35,360 nucleotides of DNA from IMG/VR virus record IMGVR_UViG_3300020472_002183, positions 1 to 35,360 of that record. One strand, 5' to 3'. The DNA comes from a virus. The notes below the pieces were generated by a model. It was not told the DNA's origin and did not search any database. It saw only the letters and a list, made by a program, of their open reading frames with translations. Shown here piece by piece: positions 26,501-33,303 of the stretch. The position numbers and the translations under genes are program-made. The first letter of the stretch is position 1. Each line of letters opens with the position of its first letter.

Positions 26501-28214
26501 TATTAATCTTACAGTTCTTTCAGGTTCTCCAACTAACCCAGTCGTTGTTGATGGTGGTAAAGGATATAAGATAGGTGATGTTGTTACTCTTGCCCCATTT
26601 GGTAATGAAAAGGCTGGTGAAGGTAATCAAATGACAATTACTACAGTTGGTGCTTCTAATCAAATAGTACTTGATAATGTACAAGGTACATTTGAGACTG
26701 CTGGAGTTGGTAAGACTGTTATGGTGACACGTAGTAATGGTATTACTACTGGATTTAACGACTTTAATGGTGGAGATGTTCAGATATCAAGTATTGATAC
26801 TGTTACTGATGGATTGCATATTAAAGTTAACCATGAAAATCATGGAATGAATTTCCAAAATAATATTGTTAGCATATCTGGTGCTCAATCAGATCTTAAA
26901 CCAACTAGATTATCTGCACCTTATTCTGTTGATTCTACTGAGGGTATCTCTGTTAATGACTCAACAATCTTTAAGACTTTCGAAGGAGTTGGTGTTGGAA
27001 CTACTAATAGGGGATATCTATCTATAGGTGATGAAGTTATTGAGTACAGTAATGTTACTGGTAATGTGATAGGTGGATTTATTGCTAGAGGAACTAATGC
27101 AGTTAAGCAAGATTATCCTGTAGGAACTGAAGTATTTAAATATGAACTTGGAGGAGTTAACTTAAAGAGAGTTAATAAGTCACATAGTCTTCAAGATTCA
27201 GATGCTGGTTCGGATGGTATTACTTTTGATTCTTATAAATTAAAAATTGATATGTCTGAGAAGTTTAATGTTGAGAATGCTAATCGTAGTAATGATGATG
27301 CATATCCTGCTCTTCACTTCAATAGAACGCAATCTGCTGGTGGTGATTTTACTTATGCAACTCAGAACATACCATTTGAGATTATTACTCCAATGATCCA
27401 GAACTTTACTCCAAAAGGAACTACATTGTCTGCAACAATGAAGACAGTTACTGGACAAAGTATGAGTGGTGTTGAGACACCTTGGGTAAATTATGGTACT
27501 GAGATTTTATCATTAAATACATCAAATTATGTAGATACTCCAAGATTAATAGCATCTAAAGAAAATGAACAGGTTAAATTGGAGAATGTTACTGAAGGTA
27601 ATAAATCACTTAATATGAGATTAAGTCTTAATACTACCGATAGTAGAGTTAGTCCAATTATTGATACTCAAAGAGTAAGTGCTGTATTGACTTCTAATAG
27701 AATTAATAATGTTATTGCTGATTTTGCATCTGATTCTAGAGTTAATAGTATAGATAATGATCCATCTGCATGTCAGTATATTTCTAAAGAAATAGGTTTA
27801 ACTAATGCTGCCACATCCATCAAAGTTATCGTTGATGGATATTTAACAACGTTTAGTGATATTAGAGCATTCTATGCAACAAGTGATAAGGATGGGTTTA
27901 AACCAGTCTTTACACCTTTCCCAGGATATAAAAACCTTGATTCAGCAGGAAGGATAAAGAGAAGTGCATATTATGATAATAGTACAGGTCTTGCTGCACC
28001 TGATATTGGATCAAATGATGGTAGGTCTGATAGTTTAATCACTCCTAATAATGAATTTACTCAGAACCCTGACCAAAGTGAATTTAGCTCTTATACATTT
28101 AGTATTGACAATCTATCATCATTTAGAGCATATAGAATTAAATTTGTATTAACATCAACAAGTCAGGTACATGTACCAAGATTACGTAATCTAAGGGTAC
28201 TTGCATTAGCATAA
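20568..28214 (+). CDS. DUF4815-family giant baseplate/tail structural protein
   Basis: The protein has 2,548 residues. Its N-terminus is typical of DUF4815 phage proteins: YFDDFDASSDYHKVLFKPGYPVQARELTTLQ, then NQIEKFGNHFFKEG. A second conserved part lies near residues 1160-1200, with LEDRIQNLEYYTALSLLE, which can form a short helix. Residues 1388-1430 contain 13 arginines and no lysine. They are followed by FDGKDVTKYCVP near 1470 and IRWHDPLAQSILVDD near 1710, then a beta-sandwich-like stretch. Residues about 1945-2010 include GxGY-type repeats (VVVDGGKGYKIGDVV). Residues about 2110-2190 carry the IGDEVIEY...ARGTNA module also seen in the giant protein and gp15. There is no signal peptide. 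Position between gp8 and gp13 matches where T4 has genes 9-12 and wac, so a baseplate-periphery or fibre-anchoring role is inferred. The family has no assigned biochemical function. Confidence 0.82.
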   Translation: MPQQTNLNVAPYFDDFDASSDYHKVLFKPGYPVQARELTTLQSILQNQIEKFGNHFFKEGQRVIPGNVSYNQFYYAVKLNNNFQGIPVAAFAEQLVGKTISGVISGVSAVVDRVLLPSESEENTLTLYVNYVGSNTTNNSTQQFNDGEELTCASTLASGLLGNTTITPGTSFGLTLSNNNAATGSAFMINNGVYFIRGQFVGVDTETLILDQYNNTPNYRVGLNIVEEIINSDLDEDLNDNSQGFNNYGAPGADRLKVTASLFKKSLDDFDDNSFIELGTVKNGVLRSNKKTGSLDATPFDDEIATKLYDTEGDFTVTEFDSVITEALDDGLGNKGLFKEGEYTYGGQVVSNDNMVYKMSPGKAYVRGYDVEIPEAVFLDAPKSRTTKQIKDEAISYNTGTTLRLNGTMGSPVIGIGGTYTVSLRDKRMHNTSSDTQENYGKEIGVARVYDYKLERGTADYDFAGKSIPTNQFNLSLYDVQTVTELFLNQPITLNTPTYVKGKQSGATAFLKESTTDKNIVLYEQEGEFIPSESLIFNGVDDGRIAVAITEYGISDVRAVFSQGYTGFSTFSGDVVQKDVKNIGIASITAAHYWGTYPSVTIGNEKVHTGISTVSLSFDNPVDELFKKGDLVRFTNPLDTREKVIGVVSTTKYRGPNRPTVQYNDMEITNVAVSVGIAQSLPSEHITATDFTKINTGLQSSEDNTLYTPLPKSNVSEVDLSEAFITVRRKFSVNIDNGEFNSSTIPTAGEDEFFLPFDEERYSLFTTTGNPMILDSNKVTVFTDANGRSALKMQGFDSTVISGDCDVITTIQKKKPKAKLKIRNAVKSIIIDKSNNPQSGIGATTANDGLVYGAYPYGTRVQDDIISLNHPDIIELYGIYESQDTEDPTAPRLVLTNIASPSTTTSDFLVGDIIKGESSEAIAIIAEIIDAETITFLYKNDELFKEGERIKTTETNLYSTIQTVSNPSYNISENFTYDDGQQSSFYDYGYITRNKGDEAPSKKIKAYFCTASYNPTDTGDITTVESYKNFDFSNEIREVDGYRNTDIIDIRPRVDDYTVNDGATRSPLEFYGRTFDQAGNSATNILASDESIVATFSYYLGRIDRIFLNKDGTFQINYGQPSDNPEFPNPVDDALEVCQATLPPYVYDVSEVSINFLSHKGYKNIDIKKLEDRIQNLEYYTALSLLETNTNNMFVADRDGSNRFKAGFFVDNFATFSTQEEQVPIKNSIDQQTKQLRPKHYTTSVDLIFGPVVDSDPTEDLDFADIEGVNVKKLGDAITLDYSEVEWLKQSFGTRTESVTPFMIPFWQGSIELTPAGDTWVDTVRIGAKIINQEGNFAQTMATASRLFNVNPQSGFAPTVWNSWATTWTGMDANTWSRQSSTVISNQRGLRQGRREFERTRTRVTRQTLRQDIQVRRQSRTGTRTLVVEDIQNTSQGTRIVSRDLSPSIRSRNITFDGQRFKPNKRLYAFFDGKDVTKYCVPKLLEISMTTGVFQVGETVIGESSRSGQQGSWPNQNIPSIAFRVATANHKKGIYSSPTSTYQENPYTTTVLSSAYSGSSTVLNIDLYSLSNHPQGQFSGWVEEDMILRGQSSGAQARVTNVRLIPGLMGIMQGSLFIPNPNNTNHPRFETGTKVFTLIDNKNNIVKGADTRGEEEYVARGFVNTIQETILSVRNARIEHRATNDNRTTRTMVGSAQVVNTTSNIRTTERTIRWHDPLAQSILVDDESGIYLTRCDVFFKSKDDMHIPVTMQIRSTEKGYPLQKIVPFSEISLQPEEVVLSSDGSVATSFQFKAPVYLEGGKEYALALLSNSTKYSVFISRVGEEDLLTRSYVSQQPYLGSLFKSQNASTWEPSQWEDLKFTLYRADFVNSGTVELYNPELTKGNGQEARLIPDSLSLVSNQVKVGLGTTVADDTIEFGNTITQVGTQASGDYVGTAGSITGLFSTRIGVGYTPQSGGSQNYTNVSLVTLSGEGKGAVINLTVLSGSPTNPVVVDGGKGYKIGDVVTLAPFGNEKAGEGNQMTITTVGASNQIVLDNVQGTFETAGVGKTVMVTRSNGITTGFNDFNGGDVQISSIDTVTDGLHIKVNHENHGMNFQNNIVSISGAQSDLKPTRLSAPYSVDSTEGISVNDSTIFKTFEGVGVGTTNRGYLSIGDEVIEYSNVTGNVIGGFIARGTNAVKQDYPVGTEVFKYELGGVNLKRVNKSHSLQDSDAGSDGITFDSYKLKIDMSEKFNVENANRSNDDAYPALHFNRTQSAGGDFTYATQNIPFEIITPMIQNFTPKGTTLSATMKTVTGQSMSGVETPWVNYGTEILSLNTSNYVDTPRLIASKENEQVKLENVTEGNKSLNMRLSLNTTDSRVSPIIDTQRVSAVLTSNRINNVIADFASDSRVNSIDNDPSACQYISKEIGLTNAATSIKVIVDGYLTTFSDIRAFYATSDKDGFKPVFTPFPGYKNLDSAGRIKRSAYYDNSTGLAAPDIGSNDGRSDSLITPNNEFTQNPDQSEFSSYTFSIDNLSSFRAYRIKFVLTSTSQVHVPRLRNLRVLALA

Positions 28215-28435
28215 TGTTAAAAGTAGAAGGTCATTCTGATCTTATTAGAGATCCTAAAACCAATTCTATAGTGAATACAAATTCATTAGAATATGAAAAG
28301 TATGTTGCTAGACGCAAAGCTTCCACTCAAAATTCTGATAGAGTGGAATCTATTGAGCAGGATTTATCTAATCTAAAAAATGAAATTAATGAAATCAAAT
28401 CACTATTAAAGGAGATAGTTATCAATGTCAAATAA
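28214..28435 (+). CDS. Small coiled-coil protein, unknown function
   Basis: The 73-residue product is charged and apparently soluble. Its ATG shares one base with the TAA of the DUF4815 gene, and its end overlaps the next gene by 11 bases, so all three are probably translationally coupled. The C-terminal 35 residues (SIEQDLSNLKNEINEIKSLLKEI) have leucine/isoleucine heptad spacing, indicating a short parallel coiled coil. The N-terminal half contains SDLIRDPKTNSIVN. I recognise no family with certainty. Small proteins of this form do occur before gp13 in marine T4-like phages, which suggests a virion or assembly role. It is unlikely to be a spurious frame given the tight overlaps and the clear coiled coil. 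Confidence 0.7.
   Translation: MLKVEGHSDLIRDPKTNSIVNTNSLEYEKYVARRKASTQNSDRVESIEQDLSNLKNEINEIKSLLKEIVINVK
28408..28414 (+). promoter_or_regulatory. Ribosome binding site of the BppU-N-like gene
   Basis: AAAGGAG lies inside the preceding small gene, 10 bases before the ATG at 28425. It supports that overlapping start. Confidence 0.65.
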
Positions 28436-28811
28436 AAATATAACCTTTAATACTGATGCTGGTGTTCCTGCAGCTGCAAATCTAGTTATTACTACTGGAT
28501 CAGATTTTTCTACAACATTTACTGTTGTAGATACTAGTAATGCTGCTTTTGATTTTACTGGATATACTGCAGCATCTCAAATGTCAAAAAGTGTTGCTGT
28601 TGGGGCAACATTAGGTGCTGTTGGAACGTTCACTGTTGGTATTACTAGTGCATTGGGTGGCAAAATAAATATCTCAATGACTGAACAGAGTACACGTAAT
28701 CTTTCAGAAGGTCGATATGTATATGATGTAAATGTAAAAACTGGGACTACTGTTAGTAAATTGGTTAATGGAAATATTCTAGTTTATGCTGGAATTTCTA
28801 CTACACCCTAA
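28425..28811 (+). CDS. BppU N-terminal-like beta-sandwich virion protein
   Basis: This 128-residue protein has the pattern of the immunoglobulin-like N-terminal domain found in phage baseplate upper proteins (BppU-N) and related fibre anchors. A disordered start is followed by GSDFSTTFTVVDTSNAAFDFTGYTA, a strand with SKS, then GKINISMTEQSTRNLSEGRYVYDVNV and a final strand ending NGNILVYAG. The motif 'L-x-E-G-R-Y-V-Y-D' followed by 'G-x-(I/V)-x-V' is the most diagnostic part. No second domain is present, so it may be a small adaptor on the baseplate or neck. It overlaps the coiled-coil gene by 11 bases and ends 26 bases before gp13. The fold is inferred from pattern only, and the specific role is unknown. 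Confidence 0.65.
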   Translation: MSNKNITFNTDAGVPAAANLVITTGSDFSTTFTVVDTSNAAFDFTGYTAASQMSKSVAVGATLGAVGTFTVGITSALGGKINISMTEQSTRNLSEGRYVYDVNVKTGTTVSKLVNGNILVYAGISTTP

Positions 28812-28814
28812 ATA
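28808..28814 (+). promoter_or_regulatory. Late promoter-like motif before gp13
   Basis: CTAAATA overlaps the TAA stop (28809-28811) of the preceding gene and lies 23 bases before the gp13 ATG. This is the same sequence and spacing as before the fibre gene. Confidence 0.5.
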
Positions 28815-28820
28815 TTATAT

Positions 28821-28826
28821 AAGGAG
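28821..28826 (+). promoter_or_regulatory. Ribosome binding site of gp13
   Basis: AAGGAG lies 11 bases upstream of the ATG at 28838, directly after the late promoter-like motif. It supports the chosen start. Confidence 0.65.
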
Positions 28827-28837
28827 CATCTGTGTAA

Positions 28838-29689
28838 ATGGCACAACCAGCAAGTAGACAACAACTAATAGATTATTGCAAGAGGCAACTTGGTGCTCCT
28901 GTATTGGAGATTAACGTTGCTGATGAACAAGTCAATGACTTGGTTGATGATGCTGTTCAGTATTTTCAGGAAAGGCATTTTGATGGTGTATCGCAAGCAT
29001 TCTTAAAGTATAAGATAACCCAGAATGATATTGATAGGGGAAGAGCGAGGGGAGGAAATAATGATCCAACAGCAGGTATAGAAACCACTACAGCAACAGC
29101 AATTATTGACGGTGGCACTAAAAGTTTTAGTTGGGAAGAGAATAGTAATTACTTACAAGTTCCACCAGAAGTTATTGGTGTTACTAAGATATTCCATTAT
29201 GATGGTACAAATGCCATGTCAAGTGGTATGTTTAGTATTAAGTATCAGATGTTTTTAAATGATATTTACTATTGGGGTGCTACAGAATTATTAACTTATG
29301 CAATGACAAAGACCTATTTGTCAGACATTGATTTCTTATTAACAACACAGAAACAGATAAGATTCAATCAAAGAATGGATAGATTGTATATGGATGTTGA
29401 TTGGAGTAATGTTAATGTGGGTGATTATATTGTTATGGATTGTTATAGGGCAGCAAATCCAAATGATTATGTAAGAGTCTGGAATGATTCATTCCTAAAA
29501 AGATACTTGACTCAATTAGTGAAACGTCAATGGGGTCAAAATTTACTTAAGTTCCAAGGAGTTAAATTACCTGGTGGGGTAGAGTTGAATGGACGGCAAA
29601 TCTACGATGATGCTCAGAAAGAGCTTGATAACATCAAAGAGGTTATGTCCAATACTTATGAATTGCCACCACTAGACATGGTAGGTTAG
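28838..29689 (+). CDS. 13: Neck protein gp13
   Basis: The 283-residue protein corresponds to T4 gp13 (309 residues), which with gp14 closes the packaged head and forms the collar that the tail joins. The N-terminus RQQLIDYCKRQLGAPVLEINV...QVNDLVDDAVQYFQERHFDG is the recognisable gp13 signature of marine T4-like phages. The later portion, with FLNDIYYWGATELLTYAMTKTYLSDIDFLL, DWSNVNVGDYIVMDCYRA and FLKRYLTQLVKRQWGQNLLKFQG, agrees with it. There is no insertion like those in gp8 and gp14. It has a good Shine-Dalgarno and sits immediately before gp14 in the canonical 13-14-15 order. Identification is by family pattern and synteny. Confidence 0.88.
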   Translation: MAQPASRQQLIDYCKRQLGAPVLEINVADEQVNDLVDDAVQYFQERHFDGVSQAFLKYKITQNDIDRGRARGGNNDPTAGIETTTATAIIDGGTKSFSWEENSNYLQVPPEVIGVTKIFHYDGTNAMSSGMFSIKYQMFLNDIYYWGATELLTYAMTKTYLSDIDFLLTTQKQIRFNQRMDRLYMDVDWSNVNVGDYIVMDCYRAANPNDYVRVWNDSFLKRYLTQLVKRQWGQNLLKFQGVKLPGGVELNGRQIYDDAQKELDNIKEVMSNTYELPPLDMVG

Positions 29690-29693
29690 TATA

Positions 29694-32279
29694 GTGCTTA
29701 ATCCATACTTCCAACAAGGTGCTAGATCAGAACAAAATCTGATACAGGATATAATCAACGAACAGTTGAGGATGTATGGTGTTGAGATACATTATTTACC
29801 AAGAAAATACGTAAGTGAAAAAAGTGTTATTAAAGAAGTAGTAGCTTCCAAGTTTGATGATGCATATCCAATAGAAGCATATATTGATAACTTTGATGGA
29901 TATGGGGATAATCCAATTTTATTATCTAAGTTTGGTATCCAACAGACTAATGAAGTAACTCTTATAATATCAAAGGAAAGATTTGAGACATATATTTCTC
30001 CATTGATGAAAGGGGAGGAGAATGTAAAACTTACAACTAGACCCAAGGAAGGAGATTTAGTTTACTTTCCATTAGGAGATAGATTGTTTGAGATTAAGTT
30101 TGTAGAGCATGAGAAACCATTCTATCAGTTACAGAATACTTATGTTTATGAATTACGTTGCGAACTCTTCCGTTACGAGGATGAGGTTATTGCTACTGGA
30201 GTTGAAGAGATTGATGACGAATTAGTTGGAGATGATTTATCTGATGCTCAGACAGAAGATGGTATTTCTACAATACTTGGCGTAACACAAACATTAAAGT
30301 TAGTTGGTAGTGGAATTAATGCATCTGCAGAAACTAATTTAGTTCTTAATGGTGGAATAAGATATATTAACGTATTTAATAGGGGTGGTGGTTATATAAC
30401 AACACCACATATTGGATTATCGTCTTCTCCATCAGGTGGAATTACTGGTATAGCCACGGCATTAATGATTGGTGGAATAGATGTATGTAATCTAAATGTT
30501 AATGCAGCTGCAAGATCTGTACAAGAAATACAATTAGTAAATCCAGGTTCTGGTTATACTGTTACTCCTGGAGTAGCAATTACCAATACTACAGGAACTG
30601 GTGCTGGAGCAACTGCTCATCTTACCAATCGTGGTGTTGGTATAGTTACTATTACTGGTGGTGGTAGTGGATTTACTACTGATCCTACAGTTACATTCTC
30701 TACACCGATTCATGTTGGTGCTGCTGCAACAGCAGTTATAGATACCCCAATGGTAGGTGGTGGTGTTAGTGTAACTCGTGCTGTTATTAGTGATGGACCT
30801 GCTGCCTTTATGTTCCCAGGAGGAACTACAGGTGGTAGATTCTATAAGCCAGGTACAATTCCAACTGTAACATTTGATCTACCTGGAGGTAGTAGTCATG
30901 CTGCAACAGCAGATGCAACATTAGATGACATTGCTCTTACTGGTGGTACAGTTTTATCAACAAACATTACATTTGGTGGTAGATTCTATAAAACTGCTCC
31001 TATTTTAACATTCTCTGCTCCAGTTAATTCTGGTGCGTCTGGATCTATTGGTATTGCAGTATCATCAATCAATCCATCAACTTTAGGGTTTACAACCACT
31101 GGTAGGGCATATAAGGTTGCTCCAGCAGTGATAATTGGCACTGGTAGTGGTACAGATACACTAATAGAATCTGCAGTTGGTATTGCAACTATTCATCCAA
31201 TTACTGGTATAGTTACTGCTGTTTCATTTGATGTTGCTGATCCTTGGGCAGTTGGAACTGGAGCAACAGTTGGTTATGGTTATACTGTTACTCCAACGAT
31301 TTCATTCTCTGGAGCAACGGCACAAGAAAGAGCAACAGCAACAACAACAATTGATGCGGATGGACAGGTAGATAGTATTTCTATTGGAAATAGTGGATAT
31401 GGATACTATAGTACTCCATCTATTACAATCAATCCACCAACTTCTGCAATGGAGGAATTCAGAGCATTAGGTGTTGCAACTATGAGATTTGATTCTGTTA
31501 TAGCAAATGGTACGATTGGTATAGGAACAACCAATGCTATTACAGGAATCGATACAACAGGTATTCTGATGGGAGATAGAGTAAGATTAGAGAATGGTTA
31601 TGATGATATCTATTCTAACTTTATTGCAACTGATACCTATGTAACAAGTATTGGTATAGGAACGATTTATATACAAGATGAGACATTCAATGCAGGTGCT
31701 GCAACTTCATCCTTTGAGTTTGGTATTGATAAGTGTGGTATTATTACAGGAATTGCTGTTACCTACGGTGGTGGTGGATATTTAGAACCACCAGGTGTTA
31801 CTATACAAAATGATGTAAGTGTTAAGAATTATCATGAAATTGTAGCAGGTGTTATTACCGCAACTGGTGCTGCACATATTAATGATGCAGGAAATGTTAC
31901 TGATATATGGATAACTGATTCTGGTGCTAAGTATGTTGAAGGGGAAGGTAGTCCAACTCCTTGGGTAACTATTTCTGCTCCATCTATGGATTCTACAGGA
32001 GATTATAGATTTAATGAGATAGTTACAGGAGCAACTAGTGGAGCCAGTGGAAGAGTAAGATCTTGGAGTTCTGTATCCAATGAATTAGAAATTGCATCAG
32101 TTAGTGGAACATTCCTTAATGGAGAGAAAGTTGTAGGATCAAGTTCAGGTGCTTCACATGCATTGAGAAAGACTGATACTATGCCAGATAGTGATGAATT
32201 TGCGGATAATTTTGATATAGAAACGGAAGCAGATAAGATTTTAGACTTCTCAGAAACCAATCCATTCGGTATTCCCTAA
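29694..32279 (+). CDS. 14: Neck protein gp14 with a large beta-repeat insertion
   Basis: Residues 1-180 are gp14-like: LNPYFQQGARSEQNLIQDIINEQLRMYG, YLPRKYV, then KFVEHEKPFYQLQNTYVYELRCELFRYEDE. The last 30 residues, ending ETEADKILDFSETNPFGIP, are the conserved gp14 C-terminus. Between them lie about 600 residues of Gly/Thr/Val-rich repeats with the core GSGYxxTPxVxI, so the protein has 861 residues against 256 in T4 gp14. The segment before the C-terminus (FNEIVTGATSGASGRVRSW...GTFLNGEKVVGSSSGA) is another small repeat. The start is GTG, 4 bases after the gp13 stop, with no clear Shine-Dalgarno, which suggests coupling to gp13. The expected role is head completion with gp13. The insertion probably projects outward from the neck, possibly as whisker- or fibre-like decoration; that is inference. 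Confidence 0.86.
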   Translation: MLNPYFQQGARSEQNLIQDIINEQLRMYGVEIHYLPRKYVSEKSVIKEVVASKFDDAYPIEAYIDNFDGYGDNPILLSKFGIQQTNEVTLIISKERFETYISPLMKGEENVKLTTRPKEGDLVYFPLGDRLFEIKFVEHEKPFYQLQNTYVYELRCELFRYEDEVIATGVEEIDDELVGDDLSDAQTEDGISTILGVTQTLKLVGSGINASAETNLVLNGGIRYINVFNRGGGYITTPHIGLSSSPSGGITGIATALMIGGIDVCNLNVNAAARSVQEIQLVNPGSGYTVTPGVAITNTTGTGAGATAHLTNRGVGIVTITGGGSGFTTDPTVTFSTPIHVGAAATAVIDTPMVGGGVSVTRAVISDGPAAFMFPGGTTGGRFYKPGTIPTVTFDLPGGSSHAATADATLDDIALTGGTVLSTNITFGGRFYKTAPILTFSAPVNSGASGSIGIAVSSINPSTLGFTTTGRAYKVAPAVIIGTGSGTDTLIESAVGIATIHPITGIVTAVSFDVADPWAVGTGATVGYGYTVTPTISFSGATAQERATATTTIDADGQVDSISIGNSGYGYYSTPSITINPPTSAMEEFRALGVATMRFDSVIANGTIGIGTTNAITGIDTTGILMGDRVRLENGYDDIYSNFIATDTYVTSIGIGTIYIQDETFNAGAATSSFEFGIDKCGIITGIAVTYGGGGYLEPPGVTIQNDVSVKNYHEIVAGVITATGAAHINDAGNVTDIWITDSGAKYVEGEGSPTPWVTISAPSMDSTGDYRFNEIVTGATSGASGRVRSWSSVSNELEIASVSGTFLNGEKVVGSSSGASHALRKTDTMPDSDEFADNFDIETEADKILDFSETNPFGIP
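30340..31985 (+). repeat. GxGYxxTPxVxI beta-repeat insertion in gp14
   Basis: At least eight degenerate units can be read, with cores such as RGGGYITTPHI, PGSGYTVTPGV, GGSGFTTDPTV, RFYKPGTIPTV, RFYKTAPILTF, YGYTVTPTISF, SGYGYYSTPSI, GGGGYLEPPGV and SGAKYVEG. Units are about 35-70 residues apart and are joined by GTGAGATA-like turns. They resemble units in the giant protein, gp8 and the DUF4815 protein. Confidence 0.85.
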
Positions 32280-32282
32280 ATA
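32276..32282 (+). promoter_or_regulatory. Late promoter-like motif before gp15
   Basis: CTAAATA overlaps the TAA stop of gp14 (32277-32279) and lies 19 bases before the gp15 ATG. It is the third CTAAATA in this window that overlaps a stop codon. Confidence 0.5.
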
Positions 32283-32289
32283 ATATACC

Positions 32290-32293
32290 AGGA
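32290..32293 (+). promoter_or_regulatory. Ribosome binding site of gp15
   Basis: AGGA lies 8 bases before the ATG at 32302. It is a short but well-spaced Shine-Dalgarno. Confidence 0.5.
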
Positions 32294-32301
32294 CTATAAC
32301 A

Positions 32302-33303
32302 ATGTTTGAGTATTTTTATAACGAAATTCTGAGGAGGACAATCATTTCCTTTGGTACTCTGTTTAATGGGATAACCGTTAAGCAGGAAAATTCTACTATC
32401 AAAGTACCATTGGCATATGGTCCTACCCAAAAGTTCTTGGCAAGATTAGAACAATCACCTGATCTTAATAAGTCAACTGCGATGACATTACCTAGAATGT
32501 CATTTGAGTTTACTGGTCTTACATACGATCCATCAAGAAAGGTTACAACAACACAAAGATATACAGTAACAGATCCAGTTGATGGTAAAGAAACTAATAA
32601 AGTTTTCATGCCTGTGCCATATAATATGCAATTTGAGCTTGCTATTATGTGTAAGTTAAATGATGATGCATTACAGATTACAGAACAAATATTACCTTAT
32701 TTCCAACCAGCATATAATGTATCAGTAAATTTGGTTGGTGCTATTAACGAAAAAAGAGATGTTCCGATAATATTAGAAAATATTACAATGCAGGATGATT
32801 ATGAAGGAGACTTTACTGCAAGAAGAGTACTTCTTTATACTTTAAGATTTACTGCTAAGACTTACATGTTTGGTCCTGTTACATCTGCTACCAAGGATAT
32901 CATCAAGAAGTCTACTGTTACATATCTATCTGGATCAGACAGATCTACTGCACATAGAGATGTTACTTACTCTGTTAAACCAAGAGCAGTTAAGAACTAC
33001 ACTGGTAATGTTGCTATCATAGCAAATCTTGCTAATGATATTTCATTAACGGATACGAAGATTGCTGTCGAGGATTCATCTCAAATTACTATTCCATCAA
33101 GTGGTAAGTTATTTGTAGATCTTGGTGGAGAAGAGTTGTGGGTTAAGTCTAAGGATGGAAATGAATTAGTGGTAGAAAGAGGACAAGATAATACAACTGC
33201 AGTTGGTCACTTGAGAGGGGATGCTATTAAGTCTATTACTGAGGCAGATGCAGTTCTTATCGAAGAAGGTGACGACTTCGGATTTGATGGGACTACATTC
33301 TAA
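32302..33303 (+). CDS. 15: Tail completion and sheath stabiliser protein gp15
   Basis: The product corresponds to T4 gp15, the hexameric tail terminator that caps the sheath and tube and connects them to the neck. The N-terminal region FEYFYNEILRRTIISFGTLFNGI, then VPLAYGPTQKFLARLE and LPRMSFEFTGLTYDPSRK, is the family signature. NMQFELAIMCKLNDDALQITEQILPYFQPAYN follows near residues 107-138. At 333 residues it is longer than T4 gp15 (272). The extra C-terminal part (residues about 245-325: GKLFVDLGGEELWVKSK...LVVERGQDN...HLRGDAI) resembles a small module also found in the giant and DUF4815 proteins. Its TAA shares one base with the gp16 ATG, so translation is probably coupled. Confidence 0.9.
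   Translation: MFEYFYNEILRRTIISFGTLFNGITVKQENSTIKVPLAYGPTQKFLARLEQSPDLNKSTAMTLPRMSFEFTGLTYDPSRKVTTTQRYTVTDPVDGKETNKVFMPVPYNMQFELAIMCKLNDDALQITEQILPYFQPAYNVSVNLVGAINEKRDVPIILENITMQDDYEGDFTARRVLLYTLRFTAKTYMFGPVTSATKDIIKKSTVTYLSGSDRSTAHRDVTYSVKPRAVKNYTGNVAIIANLANDISLTDTKIAVEDSSQITIPSSGKLFVDLGGEELWVKSKDGNELVVERGQDNTTAVGHLRGDAIKSITEADAVLIEEGDDFGFDGTTF

Noticed and set aside
28811-28840. GTG at 28832 as the gp13 start
   Set aside because: It is followed directly by TAA in its own frame. The ATG at 28838 has a properly placed AAGGAG and gives the expected gp13 N-terminus.
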